Assembly: GCA_902806595.1 (NCBI GenBank)
Contig: CADCXC010000035.1
Location: forward strand, 558,001-622,000
DNA: 64,000 nucleotides
DNA from: Pyrenopolyporus hunteri
Taxonomy: Eukaryota; Ascomycota; Sordariomycetes; Xylariales; Hypoxylaceae
Reading direction: 5' to 3'
Of the stretch, positions 20,400 through 32,200 are shown in pieces (positions within the stretch are counted from its first letter, which is position 1; each line of letters opens with the position of its first letter). The notes beneath the pieces were generated by a model. It was not told the DNA's origin and searched no databases. It worked only from the letters and a program-made list of their open reading frames with translations. A program made the translations under genes and the position numbers.

Positions 20400-21974
20400 A
20401 TGAATCTAATGATGAGTCAAGGGAAACCGTCTGGCAATAAAATGGATTCTAACGCGATGCGAGGAAAAGAGTCTGAACTTCCTCCACCACAACCATCTCG
20501 AGCGTCACCCCCCTCATGGGGTGAACTACATGGCGTCCATCACCCGAGACATCCCACCCCTTTACAAGCGTTTCCCGGTATTTCAAAGCAAGAGCCGGTC
20601 GCATGGCCCGACCACTTTGTACGCAACCGCCCAGCGTTCCTCCCTCTCGGTGACATAGGTTATGCTGAGATACGAAAACACTTCCCACCGGACAAGCTTA
20701 AGCCACGCCCGGACATGCCACTGGAGGCGTGGTGGGATCGTTTGGTGGCTTGCTATAATATGATAGGAAGGATTGATAGGGGGGAATATCTATCCGATTT
20801 TGATCTTCGGCTGTTCCTCCAGGTAATCCAAGAAGATGTGCAATATCAACATGGCCTTTTCTGGACCCCAAGCTACGCCATGCTTGATCGAGACGTCGTA
20901 TCGCCTTTACCTAGAAGAGATAAGGATGCGGTACTAAGCGTAGGGCTAGTGGTACATTTAATTCGATTTACGGATGCAGATGGTCATTTCGCAGTCCTAA
21001 TTTATAGTCATCGCCGCCGGCGTTGGATTTTCGCCGACTCATGGTCTTATGATTGCGAAGCTCGGTTTGACGTCGCGTCCCAACGTCTACAACGATGGTT
21101 GGTCGAGAGTGGGCTAGCCCCATCTACAGTTAATGACAGAGACGTTCGAAAGCGTGGTACTCTTCATCATATTACAAAGCAGTCGAGCCCCTGGACTTGT
21201 GGTCTAGTGGCTATCGATTTCGTTCGAGCGTTTATGAGGGAAGGGCTTGACGATTGGGCCAGTCAGGATAACGGTATAAATGCAGAAGGAGACATGATTC
21301 AACGGTGGTCAGACTGGCTACGTGGCGAATTAGGCCACGCACCTAATACAGATGTACGTATCCCACGGGCCTCAAAGTTGTCTCATCACGACTTCGTTCG
21401 AGAAAAGTGGCCGCACACGAGAACACCACCACCATCCGGTAGTCAATCAGGCAGATCTCGACATACTCCAATAGAATTGTCGTCTCCGATTTCGCCTCAG
21501 CCCGCAGAAACTCGGAACACATCAACTAAGCTATCGAACGGCTTACAACAATTGCGGCCTCCTATAAGGAAATTTCGGGATGCGATGAAAGGTTCATTAA
21601 GTCGGCGGGTCCGAATCGAGACCCCTAGCGAAATAATTGATCTATCGAATATTAGGCCGGTTAAACCTTCGGAGCATGGCGGGGATAAGCACACTGACCA
21701 ACGCGGCGAACGCGTCAATATTTTGAAACCGAATGCCGGTCAAGCAATATCCTCGGCCGGCCTCGAGCTACGAGATACGCCTTACCGACACTCCGTGACG
21801 CCGGAACCTCAGATTTATACCGATCCACGGGATCGCCTGTCACCGTCGCATCCTCCAGGTTGGCGAGGCTGGGGTATGGAGGAAAGTAGCGGGCTTGACG
21901 TCGGTAGTAAGGGTTTAAGAGTTTTCCTACAGGATAAGGACTTATCAAGGAACAGGGAATTGTATAATTCATAA
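20400..21974 (+). CDS. Ulp1-like (C48) cysteine protease of the element, 524 aa
   Basis: A single exon, with nearby alternative starts at codons 4, 5 and 15. Residues about 110-290 form a Ulp1/adenain-type fold by motif order: H196 in DGHFAVLI, D213 in WIFADSW, Q261 and C267 in KQSSPWTCGLVAIDF. All four expected active-site positions are present, so the enzyme looks catalytically competent. C48 proteases cleave SUMO or SUMO-like tails, and adenain-type relatives mature viral or Polinton proteins. The N-terminus is Pro-rich. The C-terminal 200 residues are disordered with many Ser/Thr-Pro and basic sites. In the RIP copy the start codon is ATA at 47624-47622. The substrate is unknown. Confidence 0.88.
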   Translation: MNLMMSQGKPSGNKMDSNAMRGKESELPPPQPSRASPPSWGELHGVHHPRHPTPLQAFPGISKQEPVAWPDHFVRNRPAFLPLGDIGYAEIRKHFPPDKLKPRPDMPLEAWWDRLVACYNMIGRIDRGEYLSDFDLRLFLQVIQEDVQYQHGLFWTPSYAMLDRDVVSPLPRRDKDAVLSVGLVVHLIRFTDADGHFAVLIYSHRRRRWIFADSWSYDCEARFDVASQRLQRWLVESGLAPSTVNDRDVRKRGTLHHITKQSSPWTCGLVAIDFVRAFMREGLDDWASQDNGINAEGDMIQRWSDWLRGELGHAPNTDVRIPRASKLSHHDFVREKWPHTRTPPPSGSQSGRSRHTPIELSSPISPQPAETRNTSTKLSNGLQQLRPPIRKFRDAMKGSLSRRVRIETPSEIIDLSNIRPVKPSEHGGDKHTDQRGERVNILKPNAGQAISSAGLELRDTPYRHSVTPEPQIYTDPRDRLSPSHPPGWRGWGMEESSGLDVGSKGLRVFLQDKDLSRNRELYNS

Positions 21975-22180
21975 CATGCTTTATATCGTTATACCGAATA
22001 GAAGATAAATGAATTCATAACCTTAGTCTAAGGAAAATACTAAAATCAGAACGAGAATACGAGTGCCCTCATCTTAGGCCACAGCCCTAGTTGAACCCGA
22101 ATCCGTAGCTACCCCCTTACCAAATATAGTTTCGTAGATCTTATGTGAACCCTTGAGGCCGTTATATTCTGCCAACCTGT

Positions 22181-24376
22181 CTAGGAACGCGGCAACCTCC
22201 TACCACCAGCCTTACGTTTCTGTATTCCACCACTCTCTAAGCGGGATGCACCGTTTGAGGAATGTGTGGATCGTGTCAGAGGTCTAGGATGACTTAACGA
22301 CACATCCAGAGCCGGCCGCTCCAAGCCTGACGGACCTCCCCGGCCTGCTGCACTGTCATCGTCCAGAGCCGGCTGCTCCAAGTCCGACGGACCTCCCGGA
22401 TCTGCTGCGCTGTCATCGTCCAGAGCCAGCTGTTCCGAGTCCGACGGACCTCCCGGATCTGCTGCGCTGTCATCGTCCAGAGCCAGCTGTTCCGAGTCCG
22501 ACGGACCTCCCGGATCTGCTGCGCTGTCGTTGTCCATATCCATTGCTTCTGCTGTCGTGCTTAAAAGCAAGTCAGGGCGGAGTAATACAGTCATAGCATC
22601 CAACATGTCCTTCTCTCTTTCCTTCGCCCACATGAATATGTTGATAATATACATGCGCAACCGCTTATACTGCTCTACTTTCGACAATATAAAAATGTCG
22701 ACGAGGCAAACAACAAAATATTCACCACGGGCTTTATTCGAGTCTCGCCAGGATACATAGAGCCGCGCTTCCGTACCATTCGATGCAATACCAAAAGCAG
22801 TAGTAGTAGGTAACAAGGGATGACGGCCTTCTTTTGCATGTTGATGTAATCTCCAAGCAATATTGGAACAAGTGATGCATCCCAAAATGACTTGATTTTG
22901 AGCGACCGATAAAGGTTGGGAAGTATTAGTACCGGAACTTTTGTACTCAACAGTTAGGAATGGGAAGTTGATGGTAGCATGGGCTTCAGCCAACCTGCTT
23001 GTGTATCCAGGAAATTGAAGCCGTTCGAACTGTGTGGGTATACTACCCCAGAGCGTATCGGGCCTCGGGCAGGGGAGCTTCACCGATGCTGATGACTTTG
23101 AAGGGACGACCTCGCGGTAGACAGATGTCTCGCTGGAGCGTCTGAATCGGCGACCTATAAGCTCCCATGCCTCTTCGAATAAGCAGTCGTCGAGGGTTTC
23201 TTTCACCTCTTTCTCCGTCAGCATAACACCAGGCATAAACCTCGGCGACACCTCCGCCAGCCGCGATGTCTTTATACGGCTCTCGCCTAACTTGGCCGCT
23301 TGAAGATAGAACTCTCTCCACTCCGGCTTATCCGAAGGTTTATCTTTCACCGGACTCTTCAGACCGGTTAATAATGACCGTAGAGATTGAATTTTCTTCT
23401 GCGGCGGCGGGGGGTAGGGATGTTTCTTTTTAACCCTATTAACGACCGCAGTGACATCAGCTGGGGCATCGCGGAATACGTCATCAAAAAAGATATTGTT
23501 GGGCCTGAGGTAGAAGATATGAAACTTTGGATCCGAAACAGTTTGCACATATTTTTTTAGTTCTACTTGCGTTGTCGTGGTTCGGGCGGATCTCTGAGAC
23601 TTGGCAACTTCGTCCATTTCGTATATCGACGGCGTGGGCGTCCTATTAATAGAGTCCACAGGCGATATCCTTAAAGCTTTATAGTCGTCCGGAGCCTCTT
23701 CAAGCCTCTTCGATAAAAGCAGGTCGGGGTTTGGACAGCAGTTTGTAGGGTCAGGGCGGTCGGTATCAAGGTCTTCGGTTGGGACGGGGGGATCTTCTAA
23801 CTCTTCTTGATCAGTATCAAGACGCGCAAACCATGCAGAGACGGTTTGAAGAGTTGATTCAGGAGTGTCGTTGGGAACGCGGTCTCGTAATAATGGAGCG
23901 GAAGTATGTTTAGATGCGACTGGAGCTGGCTGTTGTTGAATATCCTATGTAAATATGTGAGGTTAAATCCTAAGCCATGGCGGTTCTGCTGTTTATCATA
24001 CCTTAGCTGACAGTTTCGTCCCTTGAGACGTGGTGCGTTTATGATCAAGACTGGAGCTTTCGACGCCGAATCGCGCCGAGTCGGACCCAGACTTAGTCAA
24101 CCGAAGCCTCTTTGTGGGAGCCGAATGAGCTTTATCGATCAAACCGCGCCGTTTCTTCGAAGGTAGACGCTTTGTAGGTAGTGAGAAAGCTTTAGTTTGT
24201 GGATATCCTATGGGAATAAGAAGAGGTTCTTCGCGATCATTAAGTAAATCGGAAAACATACTTGTGTTTATATGGGTGTATGTGGAGGGAAGGGCGGTAT
24301 CTTGGGTTGAATGTTGAGTAGGATGAATCGCAGTAAGACAGCGAATGCCCTTTCCCGTAGTACCTGTTGTCGCCAT
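22181..24376 (-). CDS. PD-(D/E)XK-like protein of the element with 22-aa repeats, 712 aa
   Basis: Exons 24376-24002 and 23944-22181 are joined by a 57-bp intron (GTATGA...CATAG), phase 0. The first 125 residues are basic and disordered, with KKRRG and TKRLRL clusters that look like nuclear signals. The middle region (about residues 230-560) ends in a globular block with FPFLTVEYKSSG followed by a helix AQNQVILGCITCSNIAWRL. This E-x-K strand-helix layout resembles the DUF7924-type PD-(D/E)XK-like proteins common in filamentous fungi. The C-terminal region has four tandem 22-residue repeats (DDDSAADPGGPSDSEQLAL type), then a basic tail. Nuclease activity is inferred from a motif only. It is the leftmost gene of the element, about 1.36 kb from that end. 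Confidence 0.75.
22300..22540. repeat. 66-bp tandem repeat encoding 22-residue units, four copies
   Basis: Four in-frame units encode Asp/Ala/Gly/Pro/Ser-rich repeats near the C-terminus of the 712-aa protein. The two upstream-most units are almost identical. The RIP-mutated copy keeps four units at about 45490-45720, so copy number has been stable since divergence. Confidence 0.88.
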
Positions 24377-25560
24377 AGTGTAGATCTAATGATCTCGAAA
24401 GGTCGATCTCGGAAGGCTGCTTGTTGTATGCAAACGATATATTATAAGTTGTGTCAGAAAGCGTTAACAGCATTGTATGTTGAGGAAAATGCAAGTACTT
24501 CGAAGGCTTCATCAGGAAGCGTTTCTAATATCCCCGAGCCAATCAAAAATTGATAATTGGGTTAAAAATGGGACAAGGCTATGAACCGAGATGTAGAAAA
24601 GTAAAAAAAAAAATACGAGGTAAAACAGACGCGTTAAGGATAATGAATTGAACGAACAGCGTTAAGAAAAAAGGTAAGACAAAGTTTAGCGAAGATATTT
24701 AATTGGTCGCTTCATAAGCCACATAGAATTAGATAGAAGCGAAGGATGAATTTTAACAAGGTAGTCGCATAATAAAATCACGTATCGACGATTAAGCGTA
24801 GGATTCTACTACTATTAACCGAAACCCATTACAGGGTTATGTCGTTGGCACGTTATTAATACGGGTCGATGTTTAAGAAACCGTGAATGAAACATGAGAA
24901 ACCGCGGCTCAAGAGGCAGTATAGCGGGTAGGGTGGTAAAACCGTCTCAAGTCTCGCTGTCGAGTGCTTAGGCGGCTAGATAACCGCATAACACTAAGGT
25001 TGAAGGGGTTAGTGTTGAAGGGGTTAGTGGTGAGATAAAGTTTCACCTTACACCGCCCCGCGTTTATAGTAATCCCACTAATCCATAAAAGTACACGAGT
25101 CTTAAAAAGTCGGTAACAGTGGTAAGTACTTAGGTATGTAGTAGCGCCTTTTACAACTGAAGTTGTAAAACGTTATAGTAAAGTACGGCACGTAGCGCGA
25201 TGAGCTGCGGTTTTATAAAAACGTGCCGGCGGTAAAAGCGTTCGATGTTTCGGAACCTGTTGGGCGGACAAGGGGTCGTCAATTGGTGACCGGTTGATTA
25301 TCATGCGATCGCATAATAGGAAGTACGAAATAGATGAAATGAATTGAGCTATGTATGTGTAGGAATTATGAACGGTCTAGCTTCGCACTGATCGGTAGAT
25401 ATACTACCTTTGGGAGCTATGCCCTAGGTGCCCGTTGCGTAGGGCGACGAGGCACTTGATGAGGGCATATCCACCTTTGCTGTCGCTGCAGTGGATACTT
25501 TAGTACGAAGCTACATTGCTACAGTACCGATTACTTAATAAGGTTAAGCTATTATATTAA
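24377..25560. other. Long gene-free left arm of the intact element
   Basis: About 1.2 kb upstream of the 712-aa gene with no supported coding region. It contains short dispersed motifs shared with other non-coding parts of the element, for example a GTAAA-CCGTC...CGCATAACA stretch near 24935-24993 that recurs in diverged form near 11528-11587, and AACACTAAGG/GGGGTTAGT duplications near 25000-25030. The RIP copy preserves the whole arm colinearly at about 42460-43650. Confidence 0.6.
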
Positions 25561-25734
25561 TTTAAATATTTTTAATATTATGTCTTTTTTTTTCGTATTA
25601 TATCAGCTATATTAACCTAAATATGCGATTATGTCATCTTTTTTTTCTAGTCGTTTATCGCATATATGGCTTATGTCATCTTTTTTTCCAACGTTTTGGC
25701 GGGTTGGCGGTTTCATGGCAAATGGCCAGCCGTC
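25560..25734 (-). repeat. Left terminal inverted repeat and subterminal motifs, intact copy
   Basis: Read from 25734 leftward the end is GACGGCTGGCCATTTGCC, then the ACCGCCAACCCGCCAAAAC core shared with the right end, then GATGACATAAGCC and GATGACATAATCGC about 40 bp apart, then an AT-rich tract. The two ends are similar but not identical at their tips (GACGGCTGG against TATGGTGGG). Confidence 0.9.
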
Positions 25735-25739
25735 CATAC
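25735..25739. repeat. Target-site duplication CATAC (second copy)
   Basis: An exact match to 8743-8747, directly outside the element's left end. Its last base also starts the displaced CTTTA duplication of the small element at 25739-25743. Confidence 0.95.
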
Positions 25740-25743
25740 TTTA

Positions 25744-26226
25744 TGTATCAAACCAGCTAGGTCTAGGTACCTTACCTTGGCGGCGTGGGTGGCAGCGTGG
25801 GTACTTGGATACCCAACGCTAAGCTCACCCAACGCTATACCAAGCTCCGCCAAGCCCGAGCACTGTTTACATCCCGCACACTCGTTGCCATGTGCTTTTC
25901 TATGTCAACAATTGAATCCCTCATTTTGTAGCATTGCCATCACGACCACTTTCACCACAGAAGTAATTGGGGCTTTTGGGCGAAACTTGCTCTGACCGGA
26001 TTTACAGAGGTTAAGACTTGGGATCGGCTTCGTTGGTGAAATACCGACATTTGTTCTTGTCTCGGATCTATTCTCTTTCCTACTCTTCTATGGCATCTTG
26101 TCTCATGAGCGGAGTAGCTTCTGGAGAACGACTACCGAGACCAGCCGCAAGAATTCCTTGCCAATGAAACCAATTTAGAGCTCATGATACCTCTGGACCC
26201 CTAATCCGGCGTTGAACGTACTCAAC
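25744..26226. other. Upstream region of the myosin gene
   Basis: Host DNA between the intact element and the myosin start. It has CT-rich stretches and short frames without protein character, and is presumably the promoter and 5' leader of the myosin gene. The intact element lies only about 490 bp upstream of the myosin start codon. Confidence 0.6.
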
Positions 26227-29200
26227 ATGTCGCAACGCAATAACCCTTTCGCTCGCAGAGCCTCACCTTCGCCCTCGCCGGGTCCGAGCGGTGTGGGTAG
26301 GCCAAAATCAGCTATATTCCCCTCCCAATCTACTCTATTGACCAGAGCGGCAACACCGCCCACCCATGCCCGTACGCAGTCGCAGGCATCAGCAGCTTCT
26401 GTCAATCTTCTACCCGTTGGCACGAACGGCCCCCGACAGCATCGAGCCGATTCCAAGAACAATGGCTCCAATTCGACAACATTTGCACCCTCATTTATCA
26501 AAACCGAAGAAGTGCGGAGGAACTCGGACGCCGTTAAAGGGATCGAAGGCGAGAACGACTTCTCCGGCAAAAGATATGTCTGGCTTAAGGATCCGCAAGC
26601 CGCCTTTGTCAAAGGCTGGATAGTCGACGAACTCGAGGAGGGCCGCATACTGGTCCAGTGTGACGATGGTAGCGTAAGTCTCATCCCGTTGCCCTACGTA
26701 TTCCCAGCTGAGTGTGCTGACTCGAACCTGGCAGCAACGCGAGGTTGATAGCGAGAGTGTAGATAAGGTCAACCCGGCCAAATTCGACAAAGCGAACGAC
26801 ATGGCGGAGCTAACTCACCTGAACGAAGCGTCCGTCGTGCATAACCTTCATATGAGATACCAAGCTGATTTAATATACACCTACTCGGGGCTTTTCTTAG
26901 TCACAGTAAACCCTTACTGCCCCCTGCCGATCTATACGAATGAGTACATCAATCGGTACATGGGCCGCAGCCGAGAGGATACGAGACCACACATTTTTGC
27001 TATGGCCGACCAAGCATTTCGGAATCTGGTCGACGAAGGGGAGAACCAAAGTATATTGGTAACCGGCGAATCCGGTGCCGGGAAGACGGAGAATACGAAG
27101 AAGGTTATCCAGTATCTCGCCGCAGTAGCTCACTCGGAGTCTCCAGCGAAGGGCAGGGTGCAGCACTCTACCCTCTCGCAGCAGATCCTGCGGGCCAACC
27201 CTATCCTCGAAGCTTTCGGGAACGCCCAAACTGTTCGGAACAACAACTCGTCCCGGTTCGGAAAGTTTATTCGCATCGAGTTCACCCGAAATGGAGCGAT
27301 TGCTGGCGCGTTTATCGATTGGTATCTCCTGGAGAAGTCGAGGGTGGTTCGGATTAATTCGCAAGAACGGAACTACCACGTGTTTTATCAGCTCCTAAAA
27401 GGTGCTGACCGCCAGATGAAGAGAGAGTTTCTCCTCGACGGATTCCAAGTCGAGGACTTCACTTATACCCGCGAGGGTCATGATACAATTTCTGGCGTCT
27501 CCGATCTCGACGAATGGGAATCCTTGCTCGAGGCTTTCGACGTAATGGGGTTCTCCGAAAGTGAGCAGAAGTCTATTCTGCGTACCGTTGCCGCGGTTTT
27601 ACACCTGGGAAATATAACCGTGGTCAAAGAAAGTCGAATGGCTGATCAAGCACGCCTCACTCCGGACGCCAAGGAGGTAGCGGCCAGAGTATGCAATCTG
27701 TTAGGTATCCCTTTGGAACCCTTCTTGCAAGGACTGCTTCATCCCAAGGTCAAAGCAGGCCGTGAGTGGGTAGAGAAGGTTCAAACCCCCGAGCAGGTAC
27801 GATTGGGTATCGACGCTCTCGCCAAGGGTATATATGAGCGCGGCTTTGGGGACCTCGTCACGAGAATTAACCGTCAGCTCGACCGTACCGGGCTTGGTAT
27901 TGACGACTCGCATTTCATTGGCGTGCTTGACATTGCAGGATTCGAGATTTTCGAAGAAAATAGCTTCGAGCAGCTCTGTATTAACTACACCAACGAAAAG
28001 CTCCAGCAGTTCTTCAACCATCACATGTTTGTCCTGGAGCAGGAAGAGTACGCTAGAGAACAGATTGAGTGGAAATTTATCGATTTTGGCCGAGACTTAC
28101 AGCCGACCATCGATCTTATTGAGGTATCGAACCCCATCGGCATTTTCTCCTGTCTTGATGAGGATAGCGTCATGCCCAAAGCGACTGACAAATCTTTTAC
28201 GGAGAAACTAAACTCATTATGGGACAAGAAGTCCAATAAATATCGCCCGTCCCGTCCCGGCGCTCGACAAGGTTTTATCCTCACTCACTACGCGGCCGAA
28301 GTCGAGTACTCAACCGAGGGTTGGTTAGAAAAGAACAAGGATCCCCTGAATGACAATGTCACCCGATTACTAGCCGCCTCTACGGATGGCCACATCGCGA
28401 ATCTATTCGCCGACTGTGCCGAGTCCGACGATGATAGCATCGCATCCCGGAGTAGAGTGAAAAAGGGCCTATTCCGGACCGTCGCGCAAAGGCACAAGGA
28501 GCAACTAACCAGTCTCATGGCTCAGCTAAACTGCACTCATCCCCATTTCGTTCGCTGCATTCTTCCGAACCACAAGAAACGCCCTAAGCAATTCAACGCG
28601 CTTCTAGTTCTCGATCAGTTGAGATGCAACGGTGTCCTCGAAGGCATAAGAATCGCGAGGACCGGCTTTCCCAACCGACTTTCGTTCGCAGAATTCCGAC
28701 AGCGATACGAGGTTCTCTGCAGAGATGTGCTAAAAGGTCACTTAGATGGGCAAACAGCAGCGGCCTTGATGCTAGACAGGCTGGGGATAGACAGGTCCCT
28801 TTACCGTGTCGGCCTCACGAAGGTGTTTTTCCGAGCTGGCGTACTTGCCGAGCTGGAAGAGCAACGCGACGCCTTAATCACCGAGATCATGTCCCGTTTT
28901 CAATCACTTGCTCGCGGCTATATCCAACGGCGTATGGCCTTCAAAAGGTTATACCGCACGGAAGCCACTCGAGTCATCCAGAGGAACTTCAATACCTATC
29001 TCCACCTTTGCGAGAATCCTTGGTGGCAACTTCTTATTAAGATGAAGCCACTATTAGGCGCTACGCGGACGGCCATCGAGGTGAAGAGGCGTGACGAGAA
29101 GATCCGACAGCTGAATGATAAAATGCGGCAAGAAGCCGAGAATCGTGCACGACTAGAAGAAGAGAGACGGAACTGCCACGCAGAGTTGATGCGTACGCAA

Positions 29201-32200
29201 CAAGTCCTCGAGAGTGAACGGGCATTGGCGTTGGATAAGGAGGAGATATTCAAGCGGTTGCAGCTGCGCGAGTCTCAGCTCGAAGAAGAACTAAAGGGCG
29301 CAATTGAAGACCAGGAGAAGCTTGAGGGTCAGCTCGACGATCTCCTCATCGCGAAGAAGAGAGCTGAGCAGGAGGTGGATAAATACCGGGCTCAGCTCGA
29401 GCAGGCGGCCGCCCTCATCGCTCGACTCGAGGAAGAGAAGTCGGAGCTCGATATTCGAGTGGCCGACCTCGAAACGGAGATCGAAGCACTCGCCCGGAAG
29501 CAGGCGGACAGAAGCGTACAAGAAGCCGCCCTCGAGGATGAGGTTAAGATGCTTCAGAGCCAGCTGTCACTAAAAGAACGTAAGCTACGGGATGTTGAGG
29601 GGAAGCTACTCAAGACGGAGCAGGATACGGATGTTAAGCTCGCCGCTTCTCAAAAGGAATTGCAGTCCCTAAGGTCGCGAGAGCAGCGCCTGACAAAAGA
29701 AAACCGTGAGACGCAACAGCAACTTTCTGAATTATCCAAGACCTCCACGGACTACGAGGAGCTCGTAAGGAAGAAAGAGAGCGAACTTGCTATCCTCCGC
29801 TCAGATAACAAGAAATTTCAGATGGAGCAGCGTAGCTTCGATGACCAGAAGAAGGCATTGGCTTCCGAGAAGGAGAAGATGGCCAGTCGTTTGCGTGATG
29901 TCCAAGCTGAAATGGTTGCTATGAAGTCGCAGCATTCACAGCTTCAGCGTGAGGCCGAAGACGCCAAACAGTTGCTCCAGGCGCGGCTCTCCGAGGACGC
30001 CCAAGCGAACCAAAACCGGGAAGTTCTAGAGTCTCAAATTAAAGACCTGAAAAATGAACTATACAAAGTTCAGATGGACTTGAGTCGAGAGCGCCAATCT
30101 CGGGACGACGTGGCCCTCCTTTCTGAACACAAATATCAGGCCTTGCAAGAAGAACATGAGCGACTTAAAGAATCTAAAATAACAATTGAAAAGGAGCTCT
30201 ATCTACAGCAAGACACTCTGCGACGCACAATGGAGGCTCGAGCAACAGCCGAAAAGGAACGGGATGAAGCACGCGATGAAATAAGGCGTTTACGAATAGC
30301 GAAGAGCCAAGCCGAAGAAGCGCGGATTAACGCGGAGGAAGCGGGCGAACGCAATGCCACCCGCGCGGCCCGCGAACGAGAGGCCAGTCTACAGAAAGAT
30401 CTCGATGCGACTCAACAGCGGCTCACGTGGTTTGAGGGCGAGTGTGAGAAGCTAAATCGCGAGATAGAAGACCTGAAGAAGTACATGATCTCCTCCGGAG
30501 AATACGGTCTCAAAAACGATCAAGCCAAAGAACGCCTAGAACGCGAACTGGTCACGGTGAAGGGCCGCCTAACCGCATCCGAAAATGACAACCGTGCCTT
30601 GCTCAACAAGCTCCAGCAGAAGGGGCTCGAAATCGCGCGATCCACCTCGAGAGCTAGTGAAGCTTCGAGGGGACAGATTCTGAGTCTCCAGCGCGAAAAG
30701 GCAAGGATGGAGGAGCAGAATGCGCAACTTAACAAACAGCTTGGGGACGCCTCCTTGACTATAGCTGGCCTCGAGAAGAAGGTTGAGAAACTGCAACTTA
30801 ATGTGGAAGATCTCAACCACGAGATTGCGCGCGAGGTCAAGACTAGCCGCAATGCCGAGAAAGCTTCATCCAACTACACGATTCAGCTCGCCGAGGCGAA
30901 CCGAACCATCGAGTCCGAGCGTCAGCTACGGACCCAGGCTCAGTCTACCATACGCGCTATGCAAGTAACCCTAGACTCCCGGAGTTCCGAATTAGAGGAG
31001 CTCCGAGCACAGATGCTTCGCGTTTTGAAGGCCGTTGATCCAGAAGTCTCGATCCCCGCCCAGGGCGACGCTAGCCATGATAAGATCATGAGCAAAAACT
31101 TCGATATGCTTAGAAAGATCGAAGAGTTGCAGCAAAACCTCCGCATACAAACCGCTGCGCGTGCTAATGCGGATGCACAGCTAGCCGAGCTGCGCGCGAA
31201 CCGAGCGGACTCGCCGGCGAGGCCTAAACTAGAGGAGATCCACCCTAACGAGGCGCCTTTCAACGGCTCCCCGCAAAGGCGAAGCAAGCCCAACGGACGT
31301 CGGTACTCCAATGCTTCTACGCCTACTCGCCGGGCCGCCAACGAGAATGATGTGATTCCGGATTCTGGTAGATCAGATCGTACCGCAGACATTCTTAGCT
31401 TCAACAACCGACAGGATCTGAAGACGGAACTTGAAGAGTTACAAAATCAGCTTCAGATATCGCAGATGCAGAACCGCCATCTCCAGAGCCAACTCGAACG
31501 AGCCACACCGACGCGGGAGACGAGCGTCGACGATAGCCCCTCCGTCCGCAGAATGAAGAAGCTAGAGAAAGCCAATAGCCGCTTGCACGACATGCTCGAC
31601 GACTCGACAAAGAAAGTATCCCAACTAGAGAAGGCGATCCGAAGCGGCGAGCTATCTGTGCGAGACATCCAGACAAAATCGCACGAGGAGATCCTTGACT
31701 TGCTCAATAGCCAAGAGGATTCTAGACGCGCGCTTCTCCACAACCACAACGACGCGATTGCAGAGCTAGCTGACGTCAAAGAACACTTCGAGAAAATGAG
31801 ACACGAGCGTGCGAGGTTGGAAGTTGAGCTCCGAGATACGAAGTCGGACCTGCAAGAGATGGCCGTCGCCCGAGAGCAAGAAGCCACTAGCCGCAGCCAA
31901 CTACTTCAGGAGTTTGCTGATCTACAGATACGGCTAGATGCTGAAAGTTCGCAGTTGGCGGATGTGACTTCGAGCCTCGAGATGTATAAGAGCCGTGCGG
32001 ACGAATACTTCAGCAAGCTGGAGCAGGCCGAGATCGCTGTCCTGAAGGCGACGCGAGCCGAACAATTCGCCAAGTCCCAGGCCAAAGAAGCAGAAGAGGC
32101 TTACGCCGAGATCATGTCCCAGCGAAACAAGTCGGATGGAAGCATGGAGGATTTGGTACGCCAAAACCAACGTCTGGAGGAGAAGCTGGAGGATATCTCA

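Larger units (their letters stand above)
8748..25734 (-). mobile_element. Intact 17-kb integrase-encoding DNA transposon
   Basis: The 16,987-bp element is bounded by 5-bp duplications CATAC. Its left end (GACGGCTGG...) is at 25734 reading leftward and its right end (...CCCACCATA as read from the other strand) is at 8748. Boundaries are confirmed three ways: the second copy at 42290-59291 starts and stops at the same bases with its own duplication CCGCC; the small element has the same ends with CTTTA; and homology stops abruptly at these points. It carries seven spliced or single-exon genes with open frames, including an rve integrase, an Ulp1-like protease and two nuclease-like proteins. I see little sign of RIP in this copy. 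A 4-6 bp duplication is the known product of rve-type integrases, so the 602-aa integrase is the likely mobiliser (inference). Confidence 0.96.

Noticed and set aside
8748..25734. Starship-type giant transposon
   Set aside because: No DUF3435 tyrosine recombinase captain is visible, and terminal inverted repeats with 5-bp duplications plus an rve integrase point to a different mechanism.
8748..25734. Classical Polinton/Maverick
   Set aside because: Integrase and Ulp1-like protease are present, but no protein-primed DNA polymerase B, FtsK-like ATPase or capsid gene was recognised, and the duplication is 5 bp rather than 6.
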